Positions 1 to 9,425 are shown, counted from the first letter of the stretch. The stretch is 64,000 nt of DNA from Moritella viscosa (GCA_000953735.1 LN554852.1:4537846-4601845), one strand, 5' to 3'. The notes: generated by a model not told the origin, from the sequence alone. Translations and numbers: made by a program.

Positions 1-24
1 GACCGAAAAGTGCCGGGTATAAGG

Positions 25-1159
25 TTAGGTAGAATGAGACCAAGTACTTGATAGATCATCAAGATAGTTCATCACCATTTTGCTCGCTTCTTCCATAGCG
101 AGTAAATGTTCAATTGCCCGTTTTTTTTCACCGTTAAATATTAAGCTTAAAGCTTCAACTCCGTTTTTATGCACTTCTCGATGTGGTTCATCTAGCTTTC
201 TAAACGGTGATGTATTGCCATAAATTTCAGCCCCCACACTTTGATACCATTTGCCTAATCGGCACATAGTATGGTCTGTAAAGTCATCAATTGACTTATT
301 ACTAACACCCGATGCAACGGCATAAATCTCTCCCTTCCAAACAATATGATCTAATTTCACAGTCTGAATAAAAGTGCGTAATGAAGCATGGTTAATTGTT
401 TGGTTCATTGAAGTGCAGTGGGTCACAATCGAAGTGTAATCATCATTTAATTTCTCGACACCTCCTGATAATTGACTATTACTATTTTGGATATCATTTA
501 CTGAACCAACAGTCTCAGACTGTCGATTCAATAATACCATTCACTAATTCAGCTACCTCGCTTGCAGATGAATTGGTATTATTGGCTAATGCTCTAACTT
601 CATCAGCCACAACACTAAATCCTCTTCCAGCATCGCCAGCACGTGCAGCTTCTATGGCAGCATTCAGCGCAAGTAAATTAGTTTGGTCCGAAATCTTTGA
701 GATTGTCGAAACGAACGCACTTATACTCGCGGCCATTTTTGACAGTCCAGAAATATTATCTGTCATCCCCATCATTTTATGGGTTAAGTCTTGCATTTCA
801 GAAACGATATGCTTTAAAGAATGGCTTGAAACATCAAGTAACTCTTTAATATTGTCACTCGATTGATTCTCTAACTCAATTGCTTGATATGAAGACAATA
901 CGGTTTCCCTAACCCCTTCGACATGGTTGATACACTCAATAGTACATTTCAGAAGCATATGTTTAAATTCGATATCAGGATTATTCAATGCTTTATCCAA
1001 TTGCTCAGATAGTCCTTGGTTTTTTAATTCCAAATTTCTATTTTGCAATTTTAAATCATTAACTTGATCCTTCAAGTCTCCATTTTCTTGAAACATAACA
1101 CTATATTTTGATTGTAAAACAAACATCCGAACCCCAAAAAATATATCGTAAAACCACAA
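25..1159 (-). pseudogene. Methyl-accepting chemotaxis protein with C-terminal CZB domain, frameshifted
   Basis: Two overlapping minus-strand reading frames (515-1159 and 25-540) together make one chemoreceptor. The first part has an N-terminal coiled coil and the conserved signalling hairpin ([17 protein letters not shown], then [10 protein letters not shown]), which contacts CheA and CheW. It stops after [10 protein letters not shown]. The second part, in another frame, carries a zinc-binding CZB domain: the HIVW histidine, the CRLGKWY motif and later histidines in EPHREVH. There is no clear pair of membrane segments, so the protein was probably soluble or peripheral, as in other CZB receptors. 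The frame change lies near 515-540. It is either a true inactivating indel or a sequencing error; the domain calls are secure. Confidence 0.8.
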
Positions 1160-1260
1160 AATACTCCTTATTACATATTTAGATATAGGTAGTCACTAAT
1201 AAAGAGGTATTTATCACAATTATATAACATACATATAGCTGTCATCGAAGAAGCTTATAT

Positions 1261-1290
1261 TGGAGGGAGAAATGGGATTCGAACAAAGGG
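1261..1290 (-). other. Possible remnant of a tRNA 3' end
   Basis: On the minus strand this reads like a T-loop (GTTCGAATCCC) followed by a CCA end. The T stem does not pair and no 5' part follows, so it can only be a decayed remnant. The next bases (about 1291-1316) resemble the sequence found beside the tRNA-Leu copies further right. Confidence 0.2.
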
Positions 1291-1322
1291 AAATTAGCGT
1301 AAGTTTTTGATTGTTATTTTAA

Positions 1323-1955
1323 TTAAAATCTAACTTTAATATTAGCACCAGCATAAGTACTATCAAACTTATCATTAAACCCTGCAGTATAGAAAGCACC
1401 AACACCAACATTTTTGGTCACATAATATGATAGTTTTGTGGTAACGAGTGTTGTTATTAATGAATACGAAGATGAATCAGATATAATAACTTGTGTTACG
1501 CCTTCAACGTTATCGGTAAAACCATATCTGAGCCCAAGATGAGCACCTATGTCATAATTATCATAACTATAATCAGTATCGGTATCGGTATCGGTACCTT
1601 CTAACGCTAACCAATCAAATGCAACTTCACCACCAAGTACAACGTCGACTTTTTCTGCCAGTGAGATTCGATACAATAACCCCATATTTAAAGTTAGAAT
1701 TTTTGCTAAATCATTTATTTCTTCACCTGAAAATGAATACTTCATTATCACTTTTTCATTAAGCATTAATTCACTACCGATAGAAATGACTTTCATATTA
1801 TCCTCATTGCCATCAGCTTTATAAGTTTTATAGCCAACTTCGACTTCTGCGAAGTTATAATTAACAGGTGTATTATAAGCTCTATAATCAAGGTTGAGTT
1901 CTGCATTTGTAACATTTGAAACCAATAATACACTTAGGAATAATATCTTTTTCAT
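1323..1955 (-). CDS. Small outer-membrane beta-barrel-like protein
   Basis: A 210-residue protein with a clear Sec signal peptide (MKKILFLSVLLVSNVTNA, cleavage before ELNLDY). The mature part alternates polar and hydrophobic residues in about ten candidate beta strands and ends in VRF, a C-terminal aromatic signature of outer-membrane barrels. A short DTDTDTD run near residue 125 is encoded by a 6-bp DNA repeat (about 1575-1598) that could vary in length by slippage. I do not recognise a specific family; an OmpA/OmpW-like barrel is the best guess. It is monocistronic. Confidence 0.6.
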   Translation of the reverse strand: MKKILFLSVLLVSNVTNAELNLDYRAYNTPVNYNFAEVEVGYKTYKADGNEDNMKVISIGSELMLNEKVIMKYSFSGEEINDLAKILTLNMGLLYRISLAEKVDVVLGGEVAFDWLALEGTDTDTDTDYSYDNYDIGAHLGLRYGFTDNVEGVTQVIISDSSSYSLITTLVTTKLSYYVTKNVGVGAFYTAGFNDKFDSTYAGANIKVRF

Positions 1956-2394
1956 AGCGTCCTGCTTGATGTTATATATTTATAAGTTAGATACGTTAGC
2001 GAATAAAATTGAAGAAACCAAACTACCACCAAAGGGCATGGTACACAATAAATCACATTAAAATCAAAATTTATATATTTAATAAATAACTACTAAACCA
2101 AAATCCATGCAAATACAGCCACCAGATAAACGAGCAACTCTCAAAGTATAGGTGTTAATTGGATCTGCTAAGATTTCATTTCGCACAGATTCTACACGTG
2201 AAAGTACCGGAGATGGACAGGAGTAAATTATCTAAGGGTAATAGTTAAATTTATGGGGGGAATTTGTAGAGGTATAACGTAAGGAAATATAGGTTGATGA
2301 TCATTACACTTAACATTCGGCTAACCGTGAATTAGCCTATGAACTTGCGGAATTTTAGTCATATTGGCCGACGTAAACAATAAATAGCCATCAA
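1956..2394. other. Gene-free stretch containing a divergent copy of the tRNA-downstream repeat
   Basis: No credible coding region. About 2104-2300 resembles the repeat found beside every tRNA-Leu copy (shared words: CACAGATTCT, GAAAGTACCGG, TGGACAGGAG, CTAAGGGTAATA), but no tRNA part is attached. The rest is AT-rich spacer. Confidence 0.6.
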
Positions 2395-3276
2395 TTAAAC
2401 AACTTTCAAATGGTGCTGACGACTGCGGGACCAACGGAAATACTCCCTCACAACACAGACAAACATCTGAGCAGGGGAATTATCAGCATGATCATTATAC
2501 GCCATCGAAATTTCTAAATTACCTAAAGGCGGAAATCCATCTGTTTCAGTTAAGACTTTGAAATCCTGATTAGATGTACTCGCCAGTATTGCTGAAACAT
2601 AATACCCCGATGATACAGCAGCAAGAATACCAGCATGGCTGGAACTATGGAAACCCACCGTATAATCTTTCCCTACTTGTACTAACCCATTTAAGGCTAT
2701 TTCACGATCAGCGCAACCTTCAGAGAATAAAGCGAGCGGCACAGGTGTTTTTTTATAGACATCAGACGTACGCGAGCACATCCACAGCAAGGGCTCTATG
2801 TATAACGTTTCACTATTGATATGACTTGGACAACATTGTGTCAGCACTATATCTAACTGTCCTTTTTCATACATAGACCAAATAGATTCGCTGTAACCAC
2901 AATGTACTTCAATTTGTAACCCAGGGTAGCGTTCTGAATACGACATCAATATATCTTTCAAAAAACAGGTGGCGTAAGTATCTGACGTGCCTACACGTAA
3001 CCAACCTTTAGGTTGATCTTCGCATAAAGCCGAAGCAGCCTCGTCATTGATAGACAGCATTTTTACTGCATAGGGCAGTAATTGCTCCCCTTGAGCAGTC
3101 AACTTAACACCGTTGCGATTCCGTATAAACAAAACGGCACTTACCTGTTTTTCTAACTTCTGAATCTGCTGGCTGATTGCAGATTGAACTCGACACAAAC
3201 GCTCAGAAGATTTTGAAAAGCTCTTAAGCTCTGCCACTGTCACAAAAGCTCTTAACTGAGATGTGTCTAAGTTCAT
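2395..3276 (-). CDS. LysR-family transcriptional regulator
   Basis: A 293-residue LysR-type regulator of usual length. Residues 1-60 form the winged helix-turn-helix (LDTSQLRAFVTVAELKSFS, then QSAISQQIQKLE). The rest is the periplasmic-binding-protein-like effector domain (WLRVGTSDTYAT onward). It is transcribed away from the dioxygenase/exporter pair, with a 139-bp shared intergenic region, the usual arrangement for a LysR protein controlling the divergent operon. The effector cannot be told from sequence; an amino acid such as proline or its hydroxylated form is a guess from the neighbours. Confidence 0.9.
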   Translation of the reverse strand: MNLDTSQLRAFVTVAELKSFSKSSERLCRVQSAISQQIQKLEKQVSAVLFIRNRNGVKLTAQGEQLLPYAVKMLSINDEAASALCEDQPKGWLRVGTSDTYATCFLKDILMSYSERYPGLQIEVHCGYSESIWSMYEKGQLDIVLTQCCPSHINSETLYIEPLLWMCSRTSDVYKKTPVPLALFSEGCADREIALNGLVQVGKDYTVGFHSSSHAGILAAVSSGYYVSAILASTSNQDFKVLTETDGFPPLGNLEISMAYNDHADNSPAQMFVCVVREYFRWSRSRQHHLKVV

Positions 3277-3415
3277 AGTTTCACCCTTTGTATCAATATT
3301 TGTGATTTAACTCATCATCATTATTAATTTTTGTAATGTAAATTGCAATGCTAATTTAGCCGTTGAAAAAAACCACCTCAATTTAAAACCAACAAATACA
3401 AAAAGGTACAGATTT

Positions 3416-4369
3416 ATGGCTTCGCACATCCTTGGTAAAATCGATTTATCACGTTTCCAATTTATCGAAAAAAAATTGGAAAATAATAATTCACCAGCAA
3501 GTAACACGGTAGTTGAAAACATCAGGGAAAACGACTGTCAATTAGGTGACGAAATCAATTTTCTTAATGCCATTCCAAAGCAAAGAGAAGAATACGATGA
3601 GTTCGGACAAGGATATTGGAAAAATCTATCCTTGTATAATGCATCAGGTGTAGCAGAAGATTCTCAGTATCGTGATGCACAAACTTGCCTCCCAACTGAA
3701 TACATGGATAGCTGTCCAACCATTCAGCGATTAATTAATGAAGTCTTCAATTCTAAATACCTTCGCATGGTACGAGCACGAAATTTGATTGATGGCATGG
3801 TGATGCCACACCGTGATTTTGTAGAACTAGACAAAAATGTTCGCTACTACCGCGTATTTATCGCTATTGAAAAAAATTTAGAATCTTTCCACTCTGATGA
3901 AACTGGCGTTTTCCAAATGCAACTGGGAGAAGTATGGTTCCTTGATGCAGCAATAGATCATGCTGCCATTAACTTTTCGACCAACAGCCGGATGTTCTTA
4001 TGCTTTGACTTCGTTTTAGAGCATGGTATCGATGAAAGAGTCATCTTCAACCAAAATGCAGATATCGACTTTGAAGCTCAACCAACTTATATTTCGCGTG
4101 AACCAGTAAATGAAATAACTAAAGAAAAAATTATCGCGAACGTGTCCGAGTTGATGAACAAACATACATTCCGAGACCTTGTTTTCACATTATCTAAATT
4201 CCATTTCACACACAAGCTACCAGTTCGTGAAGCATATGACTGGCTAATTGAAGCGGCTAAACGTACCGACGATGATCATCTTGTAACTAAAAGCCAACAA
4301 ATGAAACGCTACCTAATCGAGCACCGTGAAATGAACGAGCGCTTTACGATTAATTCTTGGGCAGCCTAA
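3416..4369 (+). CDS. Fe(II)/2-oxoglutarate dioxygenase, L-proline cis-4-hydroxylase-like
   Basis: 317 residues of the aspartyl/asparaginyl beta-hydroxylase superfamily. The metal-binding HxD is in MPHRDFVELD (about residue 137) and the distal histidine in GEVWFLDAAIDHAA (about residue 183). An arginine soon after (SRMFLCFDF) is placed to bind 2-oxoglutarate. These motifs and the C-terminal helical part (LSKFHFTHKLPVREAYDWL) closely resemble the rhizobial free-L-proline cis-4-hydroxylases as I remember them. The expected reaction is oxidation of free proline, or a similar amino acid, with O2 and 2-oxoglutarate. The start has an AAGG ribosome site. It is followed after 16 bases by an exporter gene, suggesting make-and-export of the product. 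The substrate is inferred. Confidence 0.75.
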   Translation: MASHILGKIDLSRFQFIEKKLENNNSPASNTVVENIRENDCQLGDEINFLNAIPKQREEYDEFGQGYWKNLSLYNASGVAEDSQYRDAQTCLPTEYMDSCPTIQRLINEVFNSKYLRMVRARNLIDGMVMPHRDFVELDKNVRYYRVFIAIEKNLESFHSDETGVFQMQLGEVWFLDAAIDHAAINFSTNSRMFLCFDFVLEHGIDERVIFNQNADIDFEAQPTYISREPVNEITKEKIIANVSELMNKHTFRDLVFTLSKFHFTHKLPVREAYDWLIEAAKRTDDDHLVTKSQQMKRYLIEHREMNERFTINSWAA

Positions 4370-4385
4370 CATAGAGGATAGAGCG

Positions 4386-5270
4386 ATGCTAAATCTAGAA
4401 AAACTCTCACCAATACTCTTTCTTCTCATGTGGAGTAGTGGCGCTATTTTCGTAAAAATGGGATTAGAAGATGCATCGGTCTGGTCATTCCTTACATTAC
4501 GGGTCACTGGTGCATCCGTATTAATCACCATAATTGCCATCTTCTGGCGAGGATCACACTTTACTTCATTGGCAAAATTACAGCGCCCTGTTCTAATAAA
4601 ACTATTATTGTCCGGTTTTCTATTACAGGTGTGTTATCAAGCTAGTTACTTTCTTGCCATTAATTATCAGCTTTCTCCAGGAATAGTGGCGATGGTACTG
4701 GGGTTGCAACCCTTATTAACACCATTTCTGAGTAAAGAACATGTCTCATTAAAAAGCTACCTTACGCTCATATTAGGTTTTGCAGGATTAATTATTGCTG
4801 TATATGGTGCAAGAGATGTTAGCCACATTACATTTTTAGGACTGCTATTTGCTATTGTTGCAGTATTGGCCATTACTACGGGCTCTGTGTATCAGAAACA
4901 GATTAACGTTCATCCTATTGCATCAGCATTAATTCAAAATGCTCTCGCTGCATGCATCTTTATGGCTGTTTCATCGTTGGTTGGCTGGGAAGTTCATTGG
5001 ACAACACAGTTTATAATTTCTGCAGCATGGATGATTGGCGTAGTCTCGACAAGTGCAGTCTTGTTGCTTCTGTATATGCTGAGCAAAGATTCAGCCAGCA
5101 GTGTCAGTGTATTGTTCTATCTTGTACCTATTCTAACGATGGCGTTTGATTATATGGCCTTCGGCACCACCATCACAGTAACAACAGTGTTTGGTTCGAG
5201 TATGGTTATAGGTTCGATTTATTTATTCAGACAACCAGCTATGACCCCAAAACTAGTGAAAGTCAATTAA
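4386..5270 (+). CDS. EamA/DMT-family inner-membrane exporter
   Basis: A 294-residue, very hydrophobic protein with about ten membrane helices in two homologous halves. It opens with the EamA signature LLMWSSGAIFVKMGL. Drug/metabolite transporters of this family often export amino acids or related metabolites. It lies 16 bases after the proline-hydroxylase-like gene, with its own GAGG ribosome site, so the two are probably cotranscribed under the divergent LysR regulator. Substrate unknown; hydroxyproline or an analogue is the contextual guess. Confidence 0.85.
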   Translation: MLNLEKLSPILFLLMWSSGAIFVKMGLEDASVWSFLTLRVTGASVLITIIAIFWRGSHFTSLAKLQRPVLIKLLLSGFLLQVCYQASYFLAINYQLSPGIVAMVLGLQPLLTPFLSKEHVSLKSYLTLILGFAGLIIAVYGARDVSHITFLGLLFAIVAVLAITTGSVYQKQINVHPIASALIQNALAACIFMAVSSLVGWEVHWTTQFIISAAWMIGVVSTSAVLLLLYMLSKDSASSVSVLFYLVPILTMAFDYMAFGTTITVTTVFGSSMVIGSIYLFRQPAMTPKLVKVN

Positions 5271-5323
5271 CGGGTTCTGATCGACATAAGATAATCTTAA
5301 CTGAATTGCAGTAAATTCCAATT

Positions 5324-5353
5324 GTTGCCATATAGCGCTTCAAATATGGCAAC
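5324..5353 (+). terminator. Hairpin after the exporter gene
   Basis: A perfect 10-bp stem (GTTGCCATAT paired with ATATGGCAAC, 10-base loop) lies 54 bases after the exporter stop. No good T run follows, so it may be an imperfect terminator or an RNA-stabilising hairpin. Confidence 0.4.
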
Positions 5354-5564
5354 GATCCCCCCAATAGTGTTTTAGCAGCCTTAGATAATGTATTTATAGC
5401 CGAACTCACTTTGAGGGGACCATATTGGTTATCCTATCATCTAACTAAATTAGACAAGCAAACTCTAAACTAAGCTAGCACTTACCTTCACCTAAACACC
5501 ACCGATACAGTGGGGAAATAGTAGAAACCTTCCACATTAATAGATCAGTCAAATTACGCATACC

Positions 5565-5794
5565 AATTCCAATAGCGAGTCAAAGGACGGTGTTGGACTA
5601 CGTGGGATTGCCTTACGCACAGATTCAGCACGTGAAAATACCGGATATGGATAAGAGTACATTTTTAGGGGTAATAACGAGAGTTTATTGGGAAATATTT
5701 TCAGGGATATAAATTAAGAGAAGATTACGTCAGTTGTTCATTGTACCAGAAACAACAAAGCCCCAACTTTCGTTGAGGCTCTATTACTTAAATA
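5565..5794. repeat. tRNA-downstream repeat, copy 2
   Basis: A block of about 230 bp adjoining the tRNA-Leu 3' half. It recurs before 10485, 16288 and 36419, with relatives at about 2104 and 51955. It ends with a GC-rich hairpin (about 5761-5780) equivalent to the tRNA terminator. The rest of the gap from 5354 is AT-rich with no gene seen. Confidence 0.75.
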
Positions 5795-5848
5795 TGGTGC
5801 CCGAGGGCGGACTTGAACCGCCACTCCGTTAGGAAGAGGATTTTGAAT
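5795..5848 (-). other. tRNA-Leu 3' half (attL remnant of island A)
   Basis: On the minus strand this runs from the anticodon loop through the variable arm and T arm to CCA, then breaks at GGATTTTGAAT into unrelated sequence (TCCTTGAG). It differs from the other copies in the T stem (GCGG with CCGC instead of ACGG with CCGT) and variable arm. The T-stem difference is a compensated change, so it came from a functional but different tRNA allele. As the leftmost copy it is probably the original chromosomal 3' half displaced by the first integration. Confidence 0.85.
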
Positions 5849-5914
5849 TCCTTGAGGTACCTTTGCAGTAGTGATTAATACTATTCAACCACTACATTTA
5901 CGTTATCGGTTAGT

Positions 5915-6439
5915 TTATTGGTAAGGAGTAACACTCGAACCTATGATGTGGTATCCCGCTTCAACCATACCCACTTCACGTAGTTGTGTGCTCATTTTCC
6001 CTTCTAAATACACCACATCCCATAGGTCAAGATCGGGCGCGTCTTGAGGAAACGTCACATAAATAATTTGGTTTGACGGCGGTGGAGGCGTATGCACACA
6101 AGATCCATAATTAGGTACCAATAAAAACTCAGTGACCTTGTCAGCATCGCCTTCAAGGGGAATGATAAAACCCGGAATTCTAACTTGTTTACCGTTTAAT
6201 TCAGGTCGTACAGCTCCCTGCTTTGACCGCATATTATAATTACTGTACTTTAATTTATCCACCATTAGTTCACTGGTAATCCTTTCTGATTCAGGCACAA
6301 GATCAATCCATTTTAATTGCAACATTTCTGCATAGGAGGTACTTGCACCAAATAAAGAGAAAAGTAAAAAACTCAACGCAAGAGTGAGTTTATAAGCTTT
6401 ACAAATGACCAAACAGGTCTGATTTTTTGTGTTTTTCAT
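5915..6439 (-). CDS. DUF3299 periplasmic protein of a zrg-like zinc operon
   Basis: 174 residues with an N-terminal signal or anchor segment (about residues 17-37, LALSFLLFSLFGASTSYA). The rest matches the DUF3299 pattern: GKQVRIPGFIIPLEGD, then YGSCVHTPPPPSNQ with a lone cysteine and histidine, then DVVYLEGK. It is the last gene of the operon, 3 bases after the permease stop. In Vibrio a similar set (ZrgA, permease, ATPase, DUF3299) is reported to help zinc acquisition; the exact role of this component is not established here. Confidence 0.8.
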   Translation of the reverse strand: MKNTKNQTCLVICKAYKLTLALSFLLFSLFGASTSYAEMLQLKWIDLVPESERITSELMVDKLKYSNYNMRSKQGAVRPELNGKQVRIPGFIIPLEGDADKVTEFLLVPNYGSCVHTPPPPSNQIIYVTFPQDAPDLDLWDVVYLEGKMSTQLREVGMVEAGYHIIGSSVTPYQ

Positions 6440-6442
6440 TGT

Positions 6443-7708
6443 TTAAATCCTTATGGTCATACCATCGCTTAACGATTGGCGATAAGCTGAAATAGCAGGA
6501 ATAATACCAATAACAAGACCGCTTAACTGGATGCAACCGACTAGCATAAGTTCATAGTGAGAAGGTGTAGTTAAGTTAATTGCCAATCCGTAATGTTGTT
6601 GAATGAGAGGACTCGCCATAGCAAGGAGCAAATATAATAGCCCCATGCCAAGTAAAATGCCTAAGCCACAGATAATGCCGCTTTCAAGCACTAACAAACT
6701 GAAAATATGCTGAGGCCTTGCACCCAACGCACGCAGTATAGCCATTTCCCGTCGACGTTCATTTAAGCTGGTTAATAAACTCGCCAACATACCTAAAAAG
6801 CCCGCAATCACCACAAAAATAGACACAATCAAAAGCGCTTGTTCGGCCACAGACATCAATGACCAGAGTTCGTGTAAAGCGATGCCTGGTACAATGGCGC
6901 TCAAGGGTTCAAGGCGATAATCATTGATCTGTCTTTGCAGTTTGAAAGTGTGGATTTTAGATTTAAGCCCAACTAAGAATGCAGTAATTTGCTTAGGTTC
7001 AAATTCCCTGCCTTTTAAGCTATCGGCACTGGGGGCATGACCTAAAAAGGCACCGGACTCCCACCCCACATGAATGGCTTCAATAGCTGCAAGTGAAACA
7101 TGAATCGTTTTATCAACAGGAGTACCCGTTGGCGCAAGTACGCCGACGACTTTAAAGGGCAAGTTATCGTGCTTAGTAAAGCCTACATCTTTCATTCCGT
7201 GAGCGAGGATCATAGGGCTTTGCAGCTTATAGCCTAGTGTCTGTGCTACATCCGCACCAATAACGGCTTCAAATAGTTGATTAAAGGCTTTACCTTGAGA
7301 GAAGGTAAGTGGCTGCTTTTTGCCAAACTTATAATGTTTAAAATAATCTGGATTTGTACCTAAAACACGAAACCCTTGGTGGGAGTCCCCCAATGAAAAC
7401 GGTACCGTCCACTTAACACTTTGATGATTTTGGAAATCTAGGTAAGTTTTCCAATCAATATTATTGGTGGCATTACCAATACGAAAAACAGAATAAAGTA
7501 ACAAGTTAATTTGGCCTGATCGTGCTCCGACTATCAGATCAGTACCGGAGATGGTATTAGCAAAACTATTTTTAGCTTGTGTTCTAACTTGCTCAACACC
7601 CAGTAGCAGCAAAACCGAAATGGCAATGGTAAAGATACTCAGTAATACTGTCGCTTTACGGTTTAACAGGCTATTAAACGCCAGTCGAAGAAGATTTTTC
7701 ATGCGCAT
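6443..7708 (-). CDS. ABC transporter permease, MacB/FtsX type, zrg-like
   Basis: 421 residues with the FtsX/MacB architecture: one N-terminal membrane helix (about residues 18-38), a large periplasmic domain, then three C-terminal helices. The cytoplasmic loop RRREMAILRALGARPQHI is the typical ATPase-coupling segment. Such permeases usually perform mechanotransmission or lipoprotein/peptide handling rather than direct ion import. The gene overlaps the ATPase gene by 35 bases, so the two are translationally linked. Context with the His-rich ZrgA-like protein and a Zur box argues for a zinc-related task. Confidence 0.85.
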   Translation of the reverse strand: MRMKNLLRLAFNSLLNRKATVLLSIFTIAISVLLLLGVEQVRTQAKNSFANTISGTDLIVGARSGQINLLLYSVFRIGNATNNIDWKTYLDFQNHQSVKWTVPFSLGDSHQGFRVLGTNPDYFKHYKFGKKQPLTFSQGKAFNQLFEAVIGADVAQTLGYKLQSPMILAHGMKDVGFTKHDNLPFKVVGVLAPTGTPVDKTIHVSLAAIEAIHVGWESGAFLGHAPSADSLKGREFEPKQITAFLVGLKSKIHTFKLQRQINDYRLEPLSAIVPGIALHELWSLMSVAEQALLIVSIFVVIAGFLGMLASLLTSLNERRREMAILRALGARPQHIFSLLVLESGIICGLGILLGMGLLYLLLAMASPLIQQHYGLAINLTTPSHYELMLVGCIQLSGLVIGIIPAISAYRQSLSDGMTIRI

Positions 7709-8507
7709 TCTCCTTGCTGGTTAGTATATATTTCTCTCTGTGAGTTTGATTCATTTGAGTTAAATCTATTGTTTGATCAAATAAGTTTTCTAACGTGGGG
7801 TCGTGACTGACAAAAATAAGCGTAGCTTCGTTGCATGCAACTTCTTGCATAAGTAACTTAATAAAAGCTTCTCGGTTATCATGATCCAATGCAGAGGTGG
7901 GTTCATCGGCAATCACTAAAGATGGGCTGCCCATTAACGCTCTTGCAGCTGCAACTCTTTGTTGCTGCCCGATACTTAAGTGACTGGCTTTTTGATTTTG
8001 TATGTCCGTTGGTAAATTTAAAGCGGTGAGTAAACGAATAGCTTCTCTGCGAATAGGATCTTTTGCGGATGAATACTTGGTAATGATTTTTTGTTTACGT
8101 TTGCTGGAAAATTCACAAGCAAGACAGACATTATCCACCACGCTTAAATAAGGTAATAAATTAAATTGTTGAAAAATGTAACCAATATTATCAGCTCTAA
8201 ATTGATCTCTCTGGCGTGGTTTAAGCTGACAAATATCGGTGCCCAATAAGCTGATCCGACCTTTTTCTGGGGTATTTATCGCAGTCAATAAACTCAGCAA
8301 AGTCGACTTGCCAGAGCCACTTGGTCCCCTCACAAATAGATGTTGTTGTGAACGGATCGTAAACGCTGGAATATCTAAAATAATGTGGTCGGCTTTAGGC
8401 CAACGAAATTGTACATCTTTTAATTCAATGGCCACTGGCATTTCTTTTTTCTGGCTCATAGCAAATATCCCTGATGTTTCAATCAAGGGGCTTTGGAAGT
8501 CTGTCAT
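7674..8507 (-). CDS. ABC transporter ATP-binding protein, zrg-like
   Basis: 277 residues with all nucleotide-binding motifs: Walker A GPSGSGKST (about residue 65), Q-loop YIFQQFNLLPYLSV, signature LSIGQQQRVA, Walker B LVIADEPTSALD and the switch histidine in FVSHD. It is of the MacB/LolD subfamily, matching the FtsX-type permease downstream. An internal ATG at 8459 (MSQKKEMP) is an alternative start. The upstream ATG has a GGGAT site and is kept. Confidence 0.9.
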   Translation of the reverse strand: MTDFQSPLIETSGIFAMSQKKEMPVAIELKDVQFRWPKADHIILDIPAFTIRSQQHLFVRGPSGSGKSTLLSLLTAINTPEKGRISLLGTDICQLKPRQRDQFRADNIGYIFQQFNLLPYLSVVDNVCLACEFSSKRKQKIITKYSSAKDPIRREAIRLLTALNLPTDIQNQKASHLSIGQQQRVAAARALMGSPSLVIADEPTSALDHDNREAFIKLLMQEVACNEATLIFVSHDPTLENLFDQTIDLTQMNQTHREKYILTSKENAHEKSSSTGV

Positions 8508-8567
8508 ATGTTATCCCATACTCAGCAAGCAAATTAGGACTCACTTGCTGAGTATTCATGCAATGAG

Positions 8568-9425
8568 TTAAAAATTAATGTCAGTATTGGTTGTTGTAAG
8601 CTCGAGCACTTTTTGGCTCTGCTCCATTAGCAAATTGACATGAATCTCTTGCGTATTCGGAAAATACTTAAACCAGCTGGTTTTTATTTTAGAGAGTGAT
8701 GCAACATTCTCACAATGGTACTGATAGCTTATTTCAAACGCAGCATGTCCGTCTTCATCATGATGCTTATCTTCGCCATGGTGCTTATCTTCATCATGGT
8801 GCTTATCTTCATCATGGTGCTTATCTTCGTCATGGTGCTTATCTTCATCATGGTGCTTATCTTCGTCATGGTGCTTATCTTCGCCATGGTGCTTATCTTC
8901 ATCATGGTGCTTATCTTCATCATGGTGCTTATCTTCGCCATGATGCTTATCTTCATCATGATGCTTATCTTCGCCATGGTGCTTATCTTCGTCATGATGC
9001 TTATCTTCATCATGGTGCTTATCTTCATCATGGTGCTTATCTTCATCATGGTGCTTATCTTCGCCATGGTGCTCGTCTTCATCGTGAGCAGAAAGAGATT
9101 GTTCAATAAAACTATCGCTGAGTTTGCATTGGGCAACTTGCTCAAAGGAAAATAAATGTTCTGGTGTTTCTAAACGAGCTAAAGCCTGTTTCAGAATTTC
9201 TTTTTCTTGGGCAGTCTCAGCTGCATGCTCAAAACCAACAATATCAGCACCAGGAGCGGAAATGGCTAAGATCAAATCTTTACCCTCTTGGGCTATATCA
9301 AACCTCACTTCACCATGCACGTGCGCTTGGTGGTTTCTTGTTTCTTCTGTACCGTGGTGATCTGCAAAAACGCCCGTAGACGCGCATAAAGCTGCTAGTG
9401 CAGCCAATTTTGATTTAGCTATCAT
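8568..9425 (-). CDS. zrgA: ZrgA-like DUF2796 periplasmic zinc-binding protein with a long His-rich repeat
   Basis: 285 residues with a signal peptide (LAALAALCASTGVFA, cleavage before DHHGTEE). The N-terminal domain (QAHVHGEVRFDIAQEGKDL) and C-terminal domain (ISYQYHCENVASL, YFPNTQEIHVNL) match the DUF2796/ZrgA family. Between them, about residues 115-225 are a tandem repeat of KHHDEDKHHGED-type hexamers, a high-capacity zinc-binding linker. It sits between a small upstream gene and the ABC genes, under a Zur box. Role: binding zinc in the periplasm for the transporter. The symbol follows the Vibrio naming and is by resemblance. Confidence 0.8.
   Translation of the reverse strand: MIAKSKLAALAALCASTGVFADHHGTEETRNHQAHVHGEVRFDIAQEGKDLILAISAPGADIVGFEHAAETAQEKEILKQALARLETPEHLFSFEQVAQCKLSDSFIEQSLSAHDEDEHHGEDKHHDEDKHHDEDKHHDEDKHHDEDKHHGEDKHHDEDKHHGEDKHHDEDKHHDEDKHHGEDKHHDEDKHHDEDKHHDEDKHHDEDKHHDEDKHHGEDKHHDEDGHAAFEISYQYHCENVASLSKIKTSWFKYFPNTQEIHVNLLMEQSQKVLELTTTNTDINF
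8748..9085 (-). repeat. 18-bp tandem repeat encoding HHDEDK/HHGEDK
   Basis: About 18-19 near-identical 18-bp units inside the zrgA-like gene, differing mostly at one codon (GAT/GGC for D/G). Its regularity means copy number could change by slippage or recombination without breaking the frame. Confidence 0.95.

Noticed and set aside
8696-9155. Plus- and minus-strand open frames across the His-rich repeat (runs of HHGAYL, MVLIFI or MMKISTM)
   Set aside because: They are by-products of the 18-bp repeat in other frames; the zrgA-like frame has the signal peptide and conserved domains.
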